Shown: in pieces, positions 8,217-17,185 of the stretch
Layout: each line of letters starts with the position of its first letter
Position numbering within the stretch: the stretch's first letter is position 1
From: Collimonas arenae
GTDB taxonomy: Bacteria; Pseudomonadota; Gammaproteobacteria; Burkholderiales; Burkholderiaceae_D
DNA length: 64,000 nucleotides
Reading direction: 5' to 3'
Assembly: GCF_000786695.1 (NCBI RefSeq)
Contig: NZ_CP009962.1
Span: 2,170,001 to 2,234,000 of the forward strand
Made by a program: the position numbers and the translations under genes
The notes under the pieces: model-generated
Told to the model about the DNA's origin: nothing
Seen by the model: the letters and a program-made list of their open reading frames with translations, nothing else
Database searches by the model: none

Positions 8217-9095
8217 ATGGATTTAGGCGTTGTGGTGTATGTCGACAATAAGAAAGAAACGATCGAGGAATTTCATTGGTTATATAAAAGCATGATTTAT
8301 TCCGGTCTGTTTGCGCGCAGCGATCTTATCGCGGTGTGCCATCCGGATGCGATCGGCGCGCTGCCAAAAGATGAAAAAATCACGGTCATTCCGAGTGCGC
8401 CATATGCTGATAACAATAGCGAATGGGCTGGCTATGGTTACATCAATTCCGTTGCTAACCTGTGTCAGCCAGCTGTGCTTGAAATCTGCAAGAAATACGA
8501 ATTCATCCTGAAGACAGATTGCGATACATTCGTGACCCCTGCAATGGTTGATTTCAGGCCGAGCGGATTGTGTTTTGGATTCGGCGGTTACGCCTATGAC
8601 GAACAAGTCCGAAAAAAATTGACTGAATGTAGCCTGCGCTGGGGTTTCCCCCATTCCGGCTTGCATAACGTCGGTGCTTCGTTGCTGGGGCCAAGTGAAT
8701 TTGTTTCCAATTTCATTCTTGCTCAGATGGATTATTGCCAGAAACTGCTGCGCGAGGAATTTCACGAATTTCAAGGCGAATGGCCGGGATGGTGCAAGAA
8801 CGTTCTTACCATGTACGCCGGAGAGTTGGCGTTGCGCCGCACCTATCCACAGCAATGTTCGATAGGATTTCTGGACCATTTCCCGCATGTCGGCCGCGCA
8901 TTGGGAAGCGATGTTTTGCATATTCATGCCTGGCATACTGAGGAGTATTGGTCCAAACGCGACTTCCGTGCTGGCAAATACGCGCATATTCCCTTGGACG
9001 AAATCGATCGGGCTACCCTCGGCGGCTATTGTCATTGGTTGGCATTGTCTGAGGTTGATCACGTGAGATCAAGCGTGGAAGCTGGCTCTCGATAA
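8217..9095 (+). CDS. Glycosyltransferase-like protein (DUF7164-type)
   Basis: A 292-residue cytosolic protein with no signal peptide or membrane segment. The opening DLGVVVYVDNKKETIEEFHWLYKSM and the central FILKTDCDTFVTP look like the first strand and the DxD metal/nucleotide-sugar site of a GT-A fold glycosyltransferase; later HNVGASLLGP and HIHAWHTEEYW fit acceptor-side motifs. I believe it belongs to the DUF7164 nucleotide-diphospho-sugar transferase-like family, but this is from memory. It lies alone between the broken rarD copy and the repeat before intact rarD, with a base composition that looks more AT-rich than its neighbours, suggesting acquisition. No partner gene or substrate is evident. 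Confidence 0.6.
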   Translation: MDLGVVVYVDNKKETIEEFHWLYKSMIYSGLFARSDLIAVCHPDAIGALPKDEKITVIPSAPYADNNSEWAGYGYINSVANLCQPAVLEICKKYEFILKTDCDTFVTPAMVDFRPSGLCFGFGGYAYDEQVRKKLTECSLRWGFPHSGLHNVGASLLGPSEFVSNFILAQMDYCQKLLREEFHEFQGEWPGWCKNVLTMYAGELALRRTYPQQCSIGFLDHFPHVGRALGSDVLHIHAWHTEEYWSKRDFRAGKYAHIPLDEIDRATLGGYCHWLALSEVDHVRSSVEAGSR

Positions 9096-9224
9096 GTTGA
9101 CTGGTCGGTGTATGACGGAATTTTTATCGACTCTTGGAATAATTTTTTCCAGCGAAATCGAAATCGTTCACTGTCAATAATTCGCAGGCTTGCTGGAAGC
9201 CAGGTTCATATCGATGGCTAAGCA

Positions 9225-9333
9225 CCGACAGGCCCTGAGGCGAGTAAAATACCGGCGGCAGCGGACATGCCGCTAGCGATGAGTCGCAAGCGGCATGTTG
9301 TCAGGCTGCCATAATTTAATGGTTTTGACTGGA
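9225..9333 (+). repeat. 109-bp rarD upstream segment, copy B
   Basis: Direct repeat of 7522-7630, same orientation and same length, roughly four bases in five identical. Its last bases, GACTGGA, sit just before the start of the small ORF and probably provide its ribosome-binding site (GGA at 9331-9333). It may also hold the promoter for the small ORF and rarD. Confidence 0.85.
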
Positions 9334-9339
9334 AAAATG

Positions 9340-9540
9340 ATGGCAAAAAAGAATGAAGAGCTGGATGCCGAAACGCTGGCGTTGATCAACTGGTGTATCG
9401 AAGTCGAGGGTTTTCTGGTGGCGGGCGGTGCGACGATCGAGCAGGCGCAAGAGCATATCGAAGAGCAGGTGGAATGGTTTACCGACCAGTTCTATGACGG
9501 CTTGACGCCGGAGCAGGCTGCCAAGGAAGCGTTGGCGTGA
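9340..9540 (+). CDS. Small conserved-looking acidic protein before rarD
   Basis: A 66-residue acidic, soluble protein (MAKKNEELDAETLALINWC..., ending GLTPEQAAKEALA). Predicted to be mostly helical. I do not recognise a named family. The ATG at 9340 has GGA six bases upstream; the adjacent ATG at 9337 is too close to it. rarD begins 27 bases after its stop, so they likely form one transcript. The upstream region was duplicated with rarD, but this ORF is deleted from the broken copy. Confidence 0.65.
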   Translation: MAKKNEELDAETLALINWCIEVEGFLVAGGATIEQAQEHIEEQVEWFTDQFYDGLTPEQAAKEALA

Positions 9541-9567
9541 TCACTCTGTGCTGCATGATCGGATTCA

Positions 9568-10488
9568 ATGAACCAGCATGAAATAGGGCGCGGCATCAGT
9601 TTGTCGGTAGGCGCGTCGATGCTGTTTGCCTTGCTGTCCGGCTATACCAAGTTGCTCGCGCCGCTCGATGGTTTGGATATCTTTGCCTGGCGTGTGGTGT
9701 GGACCTTGCCAGGCGCGCTGGCGTTGCTGGTCTTGCGCCGCCGCTGGCCGCAGGCGCGCGCCTTGCTGCAGCGCTTGCGGCGTGAACCTTTGACTTTCCT
9801 TGCGTTGTTGATAGTTGCATCTTTGCTTGGGGTGCAGCTCTGGATTTTCTTGTGGGCGCCGTTGCACGGCCGTGCGCTGGAAGTGTCGCTGGGCTATTTT
9901 CTGCTGCCATTGACGATGGTGCTGGTCGGCCGTTTCTATTATCAGGAGCGCTTGGATATCTTCCAGTGGCTGGCGGTCGCCTGCGCTTTGGTGGGCGTGC
10001 TGCATGAGCTGTGGATGACGCGTAGTTTTGCCTGGCCGACGCTGGTGGTTGCGCTCGGTTATCCGCCTTACTTTATCTTGCGTCGCAAGATAAATGCCGA
10101 TCCGGTGGTGGCGTTTGCGCTTGAGCTTGCCTTGCTGCTGCCGTTTGCGCTAGCCATGCTGTACGCGCGAGATTCCTTCGCCGTGATCGCGCACCGGCCG
10201 GACATGTGGCTGTTGTGGCTGCCTGGCCTGGGGCTGCTGAGCACTGTGGCGCTGGGCGCATATCTGGGCGCCAGCCGGTTGCTGCCAATGGCCTTGTTCG
10301 GCATCCTTGGCTATGTCGAGCCGGTGTTGCTGGTTGGCGTTGCGCTCTTGTTTCTCGGGGAAGCTCTGGCGCCGGGGCAACTGGCGACCTATATCCCCAT
10401 CTGGTGCGCGGTGGCGTTGACCGCGGTCCACAGCGTGCGCTTGTTGCGCAAGGAACGCGCGACGCGACGCTCTGAAGCAATTCCCTGA
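9568..10488 (+). CDS. rarD: EamA-family transporter RarD
   Basis: A 306-residue inner-membrane protein with about ten transmembrane helices, arranged as two EamA repeats. The start (GRGISLSVGASMLFALLSGYTKLLAPLDGLDIFAWRVVW) is typical of RarD, a group within the drug/metabolite transporter superfamily named for chloramphenicol sensitivity in Pseudomonas; its physiological substrate is uncertain. The second repeat ends LLPMALFGILGYVEPVLLVGVALLFLGE, with a basic C-terminus. It follows a 66-residue ORF and is the intact parent of the broken copy at 7626-8090. Confidence 0.92.
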   Translation: MNQHEIGRGISLSVGASMLFALLSGYTKLLAPLDGLDIFAWRVVWTLPGALALLVLRRRWPQARALLQRLRREPLTFLALLIVASLLGVQLWIFLWAPLHGRALEVSLGYFLLPLTMVLVGRFYYQERLDIFQWLAVACALVGVLHELWMTRSFAWPTLVVALGYPPYFILRRKINADPVVAFALELALLLPFALAMLYARDSFAVIAHRPDMWLLWLPGLGLLSTVALGAYLGASRLLPMALFGILGYVEPVLLVGVALLFLGEALAPGQLATYIPIWCAVALTAVHSVRLLRKERATRRSEAIP

Positions 10489-10512
10489 TTTGCTTATTCT
10501 GGCTGAATTGTT

Positions 10513-10935
10513 TTATGCGACGCTATTGCCGGCATGGCGTTGCGCCAGCGAGCGCAAAACCGCCAGCGCTTGGTCGGCCCGCGCGGCGGGTACAAATACG
10601 TGATCGTGAAAGCAGGCGGCAAGCACGTTGGCGCTGATGCCGGACTTCGTCAGCTCGGTCGCCACCGCGGCAGTGAGCCCGACGGCGGCAAGGCTGGAGT
10701 GAACATTCAACGTAATCATGGCGAATGCGCCGTCATAGGCTAGTCCGGCGCTGTCGGCGGACTGCTGCCGCAGAATCAGCGTCAGGCCTTCTTTTTCCTG
10801 GAACGATGCAATCGGCGCTAGCGCCGCATGGGCGCCATAGCTGGCGTTCGGTATGCAGCAGAAAACGTACAGTCCGTCGCTGGCAATCGGGCTCATGGAG
10901 CCGAGCAGGGTATCGAGATCGGTGATGGCGCTCAT
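10513..10935 (-). CDS. ACT domain-containing protein (COG3602 type)
   Basis: A 140-residue protein with two ACT-like modules. The first covers about residues 1-65 (TLLGSMSPIASDGLYVFCCIP is the usual opening of this family) and the second about 66-135 (ITLNVHSSLAAVGLTAAVATELTKSGISANVLAACFHDHVFVPAARADQAL). ACT domains bind amino acids and related ligands; this stand-alone family has no fixed role. It is convergent with rarD and divergent from the HAD gene. Confidence 0.85.
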   Translation of the reverse strand: MSAITDLDTLLGSMSPIASDGLYVFCCIPNASYGAHAALAPIASFQEKEGLTLILRQQSADSAGLAYDGAFAMITLNVHSSLAAVGLTAAVATELTKSGISANVLAACFHDHVFVPAARADQALAVLRSLAQRHAGNSVA

Positions 10936-11037
10936 CGTCTGGGAAGGGGAAGTTTGTCAGCCGCCATGATACACGGCCAATCCCTGAAGTCATCGTGCTG
11001 TCATAAGACTGCTATATGTTGACGGCAAGAACGACGC

Positions 11038-11781
11038 ATGGATGTGTTGCTTCTCCCTGACGGATGGATAATGTACAAAAACAGCAAGCGATTGATCATT
11101 CTCGATGCAGACGGCACCACGATTGATGCCTATAGCGCTATCGACAAGACGTTTTCCCGGCACGGCATGGAGATCGGCGATGAAGAAAGATTCCAGAAGC
11201 GGCGTCGTTTGTTCAAATACCTGGGCGGCTTGAAAGAATTTCCGTCCAATCTGAAAAAACAGATAGGCAAGCAGAATCGCAAGCAACTGATTGCCACGCT
11301 GACCGAAGTTTACCGAGAAGAGGCCAAGCTCTATCCGGGAATTGCCGAATTGGTGCAAAGCCTGATTGCGGCCCCCGATATTGCTGTCGGCCTGGTGACG
11401 CGCAACATGACCAATGATCCTGAGCAGACGCTGCGCTTGTTGTTCCGGCGACATGATATCGACATCGATGCCTTCGACTTTTTTGCGCATGTGCCGTTGC
11501 ATCTGGAAAAAATGCAGGAATTCCGGTCGATCAGGGAGCGCATGGACATTAATCCGGCGCGCGGCTATATCTGTGGCGACGAGCACAAGGATTACCTGGC
11601 CGCGATCGGGTCCGGCATGCATCCTTTCATGGTTTCCTATGGCTTTGAAAGCTACAAGCGGTTGATCAAGAAATTCAGCGTGCCGGATGAAATTATTTCC
11701 CGTTCCCCCGAAGAGTTTTGCGGGCGGGTGCGGCATGCCATGGACTTGCCAGATTCCCGAGAGCTCAGGGTCGCCGTCTGA
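11038..11781 (+). CDS. HAD-superfamily hydrolase
   Basis: A 247-residue protein of the haloacid dehalogenase superfamily. Motif I is DADGTTID (nucleophile and acid/base aspartates, about residues 24-31), motif II is the threonine in GLVTRN, and motif IV is the acidic GDEHKD. A helical cap lies between motifs I and II. Such enzymes are mostly phosphatases of small metabolites; the substrate is not evident. The ORF can start at 11038 or at the in-frame ATG at 11071 (MYKNSKRLIILDADG), which would place motif I nearer the usual position. It stands alone. Confidence 0.85.
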   Translation: MDVLLLPDGWIMYKNSKRLIILDADGTTIDAYSAIDKTFSRHGMEIGDEERFQKRRRLFKYLGGLKEFPSNLKKQIGKQNRKQLIATLTEVYREEAKLYPGIAELVQSLIAAPDIAVGLVTRNMTNDPEQTLRLLFRRHDIDIDAFDFFAHVPLHLEKMQEFRSIRERMDINPARGYICGDEHKDYLAAIGSGMHPFMVSYGFESYKRLIKKFSVPDEIISRSPEEFCGRVRHAMDLPDSRELRVAV

Positions 11782-11859
11782 AGAGCGCAGCCTGATCTGA
11801 CATGACGGCGCAACTCCCTGTTAGAATTTATCTTCCAAAAGATGGATTGGCGGGGATGC

Positions 11860-12489
11860 ATGTACACACTCTTTGGCTTCAAGGGCACAGGCTCCGCAGC
11901 GGTGGAACTCGCGCTGGAACTGGCGGGGCTACCTTACCGCCAGGTCGACGCCGCTTCCTGGGAACCCGGCTCGGCGCTGGATGAACTGCAGCAATGCAAT
12001 CCCCTCAGACAAATTCCCACGCTGCAACTGCCGGATGGCAGCGTACTCAGCGAAAGCGCGGCGATCCTGCTGCATCTCGGGCTCAGCCACCCATCTGCCC
12101 GGCTTTTACCCGACAACGAAGCGCAGCGCGCGCAGGCAATCAGAGGCCTGGTGTTTATCGCAACCAACTGCTATGCCGCCATCGGCGTGATCGATTACCC
12201 GGAACGCTGGTGCGTCAATGCCGATGAGGCAATCAAAGAACAGATCCGCCAAGGCGCGCGCGAGCGCTTGCATCGCTATTGGGAAATTTTTGCCGATACC
12301 TATCCACCTAATCCCTTCCTGAACGGCGACCAACCCGGTGCGCTGGACCTGCTGGCTGCCGTGGTCTCCAAATGGTCGGGAGCGCGCGCACATCTTGCTG
12401 AGGCAAGGCCGGCTTTTCTCGAACTGATCAAGCGCATAGAAGCCCATCCCAAAGTGGCGCCGGTATGGCGGCGTCATTGGAGTAACTGA
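11860..12489 (+). CDS. Glutathione S-transferase family protein
   Basis: A 209-residue cytosolic protein. The N-terminal thioredoxin-like domain (about 1-80) opens MYTLFGFKGTGSAAVELALELAGLPY and contains the glutathione-binding turn IPTLQLPDGSVLSESAAI, with the cis-proline and the E-S pair. The C-terminal helical domain follows (about 90-200). I chose the ATG at 11860, which has GGGG five to eight bases before it, over 11842. The catalytic Ser/Cys/Tyr position is ambiguous. Such proteins conjugate glutathione to electrophiles or act in stress response. Confidence 0.88.
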   Translation: MYTLFGFKGTGSAAVELALELAGLPYRQVDAASWEPGSALDELQQCNPLRQIPTLQLPDGSVLSESAAILLHLGLSHPSARLLPDNEAQRAQAIRGLVFIATNCYAAIGVIDYPERWCVNADEAIKEQIRQGARERLHRYWEIFADTYPPNPFLNGDQPGALDLLAAVVSKWSGARAHLAEARPAFLELIKRIEAHPKVAPVWRRHWSN

Positions 12490-12573
12490 TTTCGAATTGA
12501 TTTCACAACAATTTTTCAGTACCTCGTCCGTTGGCGAAGACCACGGATTCACACAAGAAAACGGAGACCCATC

Positions 12574-13980
12574 GTGCAGTCACAAAGTGAGTTGTCTGAA
12601 GACCAGTTAATGAAGAAAGTGGCATGGCGTCTGATGCCATTGCTGATCGTGATGTTCCTGGTGTCTTTCATCGATCGCCAGAATGTCGGTTTTGCCAAGC
12701 TCGACATGGTGCACGCCTTGCATATGAGCGAGGCGGCCTATGGCTTGGGCGCTTCTCTGTTTTTCATCGGCTATTTGCTGTTTGAAATTCCCAGTACGCT
12801 GGCGTTGCACAAATACGGTGCGCGGGTATGGCTGGCGCGCATCATGTTTACCTGGGGGGCGGTGACGATATTGCTGGGGTTTACCAGTTCGCTACCCATG
12901 TTCTATGTGCTGCGTTTCATGTTGGGTGTAGCTGAAGCGGGTTTTTACCCAGGCGTGATCTACTACCTCACGCTCTGGTTTCCACAGATATACCGGACCC
13001 GGGTGCTGGGTGTGTTTACCTTGGGTAGCGCCTTGGCCAATATGCTGGGCGCACTGGTCGGCGGCTTGTTGCTGAACCTGAACGGTACGCTGGGATTGGC
13101 GGGCTGGCAGTGGGTTTTCATCGCTACGGGCGCACCGGCGATATTGCTGACATTGATCGTGATGGTATATCTGCCGGGTTCGATCGATGAAGCCAAATTC
13201 CTGTCGGCTGCGCAGAAAACCAAGCTGAACGACATGATGCGGCGCGATGCGCCGGCCAATGCTACGCACGGCAATCCGCTGGCAGCCTTGTGGGATGTGC
13301 GCGTGCTGCTGTTTGCCGCTACTTACATGCTGATGTCGACCTCGCTGTACGGGGTCACCTACTGGCTGCCGACGCTGGTAAAGGGCTTCGGCGTCAGCTC
13401 CACCATCAATGGCTTGCTCAACATGATGCCGTGGGGGTTGGCCGTATTGCTGCTGCTATGGCTGCCAGGGAAGCTGCGCCATGACCGGGTCGTGTACAAG
13501 GCAATCGCTGCCATCGGTTTGCTGGGATTGGTGTGTTTCGCTTCCAGCGCGCTGCTGGATTCCAATGTGCTGCGTTTTGGCGCGCTGGTGGTGGGTGGCG
13601 CTTGCATCACGCTGTTGTACCCTTGTTTTTGGTCCTTGCCGCCAAAGTTTTTTCAAGGCGCGCGCGCCGCGGCCAGTGTCGCCGCCATTAATTCGATCGG
13701 CAACCTGGGTGGTTTTTTTGGCCAGAACCTGATGCCTTATGTCGGCAAGGTCACACAGAGCAATGTCACGCCGATGCTGGTGCCGGCGGCTTGCCTGGCG
13801 GTGCTGGGCGTGGGCGGGCTGGTGGCGGTGAGTTGGCAGCGCAAGCGCGATCTGGCCAGCGAAGACGGTTTGCAGCGGGCGGTGGCGGTCCAGGAAGACG
13901 GCAGCGAAGATCCTGGCGCCGGCATCGACCAGATGCTCGACCTGCATCCCGATCATATGCACATGCCGCAGCAGAAATAA
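12574..13980 (+). CDS. MFS transporter, anion:cation symporter family
   Basis: A 468-residue inner-membrane protein with 12 hydrophobic segments. The pattern VSFIDRQNVGFAKLDM after the first helix and YYLTLWFPQIYRTRVLG between helices are typical of the ACS branch (phthalate, tartrate and other carboxylate permeases). It starts with a GTG, supported by GGAG seven bases upstream. The C-terminal tail, about 45 residues, ends in a histidine- and methionine-rich patch (LHPDHMHMPQQK). The gene stands alone and converges on dnaE2 with only two bases between stop codons. The substrate is unknown. Confidence 0.88.
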   Translation: MQSQSELSEDQLMKKVAWRLMPLLIVMFLVSFIDRQNVGFAKLDMVHALHMSEAAYGLGASLFFIGYLLFEIPSTLALHKYGARVWLARIMFTWGAVTILLGFTSSLPMFYVLRFMLGVAEAGFYPGVIYYLTLWFPQIYRTRVLGVFTLGSALANMLGALVGGLLLNLNGTLGLAGWQWVFIATGAPAILLTLIVMVYLPGSIDEAKFLSAAQKTKLNDMMRRDAPANATHGNPLAALWDVRVLLFAATYMLMSTSLYGVTYWLPTLVKGFGVSSTINGLLNMMPWGLAVLLLLWLPGKLRHDRVVYKAIAAIGLLGLVCFASSALLDSNVLRFGALVVGGACITLLYPCFWSLPPKFFQGARAAASVAAINSIGNLGGFFGQNLMPYVGKVTQSNVTPMLVPAACLAVLGVGGLVAVSWQRKRDLASEDGLQRAVAVQEDGSEDPGAGIDQMLDLHPDHMHMPQQK

Positions 13981-13982
13981 CA

Positions 13983-16900
13983 TTAGTGAAAGTCGCGGCT
14001 GCTGGTATCCAGCTTGCCCAGCAGCGGCGACAGATCGAGCAGGCGTTTCGCCACCAGATGGCTGACGCCATCCTGGGTTTGCCAGACCCCATATACGCCC
14101 ATCAAGGTCGCTGCCCGCAATTCCTTGCGTTGCAGATCGGCCAGATCGGGCCAGACCACCACATTGACGGTGCCGGTTTCATCTTCCAGGGTGACAAACA
14201 CCACGCCCTTGGCCGTACCTGGCCGTTGGCGCACCGTGACGATGCCGCAGCCGCGCGCCAGCTGGCCATTGGCAAACGTGTTTAGCACATCGGCTGGCAG
14301 GAAGCGTTTGGCGCTGAGTTTGGCGCGCAGCAGCGCCAGCGGGTGACGGCCCAGAGTCAGTCCCAGCGTGTGGTAATCGCTGACGATATTTTCCGCTTCT
14401 CCCGGCGGCGTCAGCTGCAATTCTTCTTCATGGACCTGGGTTTGTCTGAGCAAGCCTTTTTCCGGCGCGCTGACCAGCGCCTGCCATAAGGCCTGGCGGC
14501 GGTTTCCTGATAGCGGTGCGAGCGATCCTGCGGCCGCCAGCGCTTGCAACTGATCGCGCCTGAGCCCGCTGCGCAAAGCCATGTCCTGGAGATCGCCGAA
14601 AGGGCGCACTGCGCGCGCCGCTTCAATTTCTTCCGCATTCTCGAAGCGCAGGCCGCGTACCAGGTTCAGTCCCAGCCTGACGGCCGGCCGGGCGGCTGCG
14701 GTTGATTCCAGCGTGGCTTCCCAGTTGCTGACGTTGATATCCACCGGCAGCACATCGACGCCATGCCGGCGCGCATCCTGCACCAGTTGCGAAGGCGAAT
14801 AAAACCCCATCGGCTGGCTGTTCAGCAATGCCGCCAGGAAGGCTTCCGGCTCGTGGCATTTGAGCCAGGAACTGGCGTAGGCCAGCAAAGCGAAACTGGC
14901 GGCGTGGCTTTCCGGAAAGCCGTATTCGCCGAAACCCTGGATCTGGCTGAAGATGGCTCTGGCGAAACTCTCGTCATAGTCTTTGGCGACCATGCCATCG
15001 ATCAGCTTGCGTTCGAATTTTTCCAGGCCGCCTTTGCGCTTCCATGCCGCCATCGAACGGCGTAACTCATCGGCTTCGCCTTGGGTAAAGCCGGCAGCGA
15101 TGACGGCGATCTGCATCACCTGTTCCTGGAAAATCGGTATACCCAAGGTGCGTTCCAATGCTGGTTTCAATGCATCCTTGGGATAGACAATATCTTCCTT
15201 ATTCAATTTTCTGTTTTTCAGGAAAGGATGCACCATGCCTCCCTGGATCGGCCCCGGCCGGACGATGGCGACCTGGATCACCAGATCGTAGAATTTTCGC
15301 GGTTTTAGCCGCGGCAGCATGCTCATCTGGGCCCGGCTTTCAATCTGGAACACGCCTATCGTATCGGCCTTGCAGATCATCTCGTAGGTGACCGGGTCCT
15401 CGCGCGGAATATCCTGCATTTCAAAGACTTCGCCGCGCTGGAACGCCACCATTGCCAGCGCCCGCTGCAACATCGACAGCATACCTAGCGCCAGTACATC
15501 GACCTTGAGAATGCGCAGCGCATCCAGGTCGTCCTTATCCCATTGCACCACGCTGCGGTTTTCCATCGCAGCGTTTTCAATAGGCACCAGCCGCGACAGC
15601 TTGCCGCGCGAGATCACGAAGCCGCCCGGGTGCTGCGACAGATGGCGCGGAAAACCCATCAGCGTATGCGAGAGTCCGGCCCAGTGCTCGGCAATCGCGG
15701 TTCCTGGCGCGATGCCAAGTTCGCTGAAATTCTGTTGCAACTGTTGTTTGTCATCCCACCAGCGCTGTGATTTGGCGACTTGGTCGACCAGGCCCGGATC
15801 GACCCCAAGCGCCTTGCCGACATCGCGCAACACGCTGCGCGGCCGGTAGCTGATCACCACGGCGGTCAGCGCGGCGCGGCGGCGGCCGTATTTTTCATAG
15901 ATGTACTGGATGACTTCTTCGCGCCGCTGATGCTCGAAATCGACGTCGATATCGGGCGGCTCATCGCGCTCCTTGCTGATAAAGCGACCGAACAGCAAGG
16001 TGCTGCGGGACGGGTCGACTTCGGTAATGCCGAGGCAGTAGCACACCGCCGAATTGGCCGCCGAGCCACGTCCCTGGCAGAGAATGCTTTTCCTGCGGGC
16101 GAACTCGACGATGTCGTACACCGTCAGGAAATACGATTCGTATTGCAATGCATGGATGATCTCCAGTTCATCTTCCAGCTGGTTTTGCACCGCAGCCGGA
16201 ATTTCATCGGCATAACGCTTGCGTGCGCCGATATAGGTTTGCTGGCGCAGGTAACTGGCTGCGGTATGGCCCGCCGGCACCACTTCATCTGGGTATTCGT
16301 AGCGCAGCTCATCCAGCGAGAAATGGCATTTCCCGGCGATTTCCACGGTCGCCGCCAGCGCCGCCGCCGGATAGAGATTGGCCAGCCGCAGACGGGCGCG
16401 CAGATGCTGCTCCGCGTTCGGGGCGAGTGCATAACCGCAAGCCGTCACCGGTTTGCCGATGCGGATTGCCGTCATCGTATCTTGCAAGGGCTTGCGCGAG
16501 CGCCGGTGCATGCAGACATCGCCGGTAGCCACGATCGGCAGGCCTTGCATCTGCGCTACTTGTTCGATCACTGCGCGTTGTTGTTCATCGCCAGCCTGAT
16601 GCAGCAAAGTCAGGCCGATCCAGCAGCGGCCGGGGAAATTGATGTGCAGCCAGGCGGCCTGGCGCGCCAGCGTATCGTGGGTTATGTTTTGTGTCGGCAA
16701 CAGAATCAATAAACAGTCGGGTAGCTGGCGCAAGTGGGCATGGTCGGCGTCAGGATTGTCCAGATCCTGCGGCCGCAACAGATAGTGGCCTTTGCCGGCG
16801 CGGCTGCGCGCCAGTGTGATCAGTTCCGACAGATTGCCGTAGCCTTCGCGATTCTGCGCCAGTGCAATCAATGAAAACACTGGACTGCCATCGGCGTCAT

Positions 16901-17162
16901 GCAATTGAAACTGGCTGCCTATCAGCAGTTGCAATGTGTGCTTTTTTGCTTCTACATGCGCGCGCACCACGCCTGCCAGAGAGCATTCATCGGTGATCGC
17001 CAGCGCACGGTAATCAAGCTGGGCCGCACGCTCCACCAGCTCCTCGGGGTGTGAGGCGCCGCGCAGGAAGCTGAAATTCGAGACGCATTGCAGCTCGGCG
17101 TATTCTGGCAGCACGCCGGGAATAACCACTGATGACGGTGCAATAGGGGAAATTTCATCCAT
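13983..17162 (-). CDS. dnaE2: Error-prone DNA polymerase III alpha subunit DnaE2
   Basis: A 1059-residue C-family DNA polymerase that carries out mutagenic translesion synthesis. The N-terminal PHP domain covers about residues 15-280 (FSFLRGASHPEELVERAAQLDYRALAITDECSLAG). The palm follows with the catalytic aspartates in PPDIDVDFEHQRREEV, and an OB-fold sits near the C-terminus. The start is the ATG at 17162, 24 bases after imuB; the longer in-frame extension is an arginine-rich reading of imuB. It is the last gene of the LexA-controlled imuA-imuB-dnaE2 operon, where ImuB links the polymerase to the sliding clamp. Confidence 0.95.
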   Translation of the reverse strand: MDEISPIAPSSVVIPGVLPEYAELQCVSNFSFLRGASHPEELVERAAQLDYRALAITDECSLAGVVRAHVEAKKHTLQLLIGSQFQLHDADGSPVFSLIALAQNREGYGNLSELITLARSRAGKGHYLLRPQDLDNPDADHAHLRQLPDCLLILLPTQNITHDTLARQAAWLHINFPGRCWIGLTLLHQAGDEQQRAVIEQVAQMQGLPIVATGDVCMHRRSRKPLQDTMTAIRIGKPVTACGYALAPNAEQHLRARLRLANLYPAAALAATVEIAGKCHFSLDELRYEYPDEVVPAGHTAASYLRQQTYIGARKRYADEIPAAVQNQLEDELEIIHALQYESYFLTVYDIVEFARRKSILCQGRGSAANSAVCYCLGITEVDPSRSTLLFGRFISKERDEPPDIDVDFEHQRREEVIQYIYEKYGRRRAALTAVVISYRPRSVLRDVGKALGVDPGLVDQVAKSQRWWDDKQQLQQNFSELGIAPGTAIAEHWAGLSHTLMGFPRHLSQHPGGFVISRGKLSRLVPIENAAMENRSVVQWDKDDLDALRILKVDVLALGMLSMLQRALAMVAFQRGEVFEMQDIPREDPVTYEMICKADTIGVFQIESRAQMSMLPRLKPRKFYDLVIQVAIVRPGPIQGGMVHPFLKNRKLNKEDIVYPKDALKPALERTLGIPIFQEQVMQIAVIAAGFTQGEADELRRSMAAWKRKGGLEKFERKLIDGMVAKDYDESFARAIFSQIQGFGEYGFPESHAASFALLAYASSWLKCHEPEAFLAALLNSQPMGFYSPSQLVQDARRHGVDVLPVDINVSNWEATLESTAAARPAVRLGLNLVRGLRFENAEEIEAARAVRPFGDLQDMALRSGLRRDQLQALAAAGSLAPLSGNRRQALWQALVSAPEKGLLRQTQVHEEELQLTPPGEAENIVSDYHTLGLTLGRHPLALLRAKLSAKRFLPADVLNTFANGQLARGCGIVTVRQRPGTAKGVVFVTLEDETGTVNVVVWPDLADLQRKELRAATLMGVYGVWQTQDGVSHLVAKRLLDLSPLLGKLDTSSRDFH

Positions 17163-17185
17163 GATGGCTACCTGTTTGTTTGCAG

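Noticed and set aside
15780..16712. 310-residue plus-strand frame opposite dnaE2
   Set aside because: Antisense shadow of dnaE2. No ribosome-binding site and no family match.
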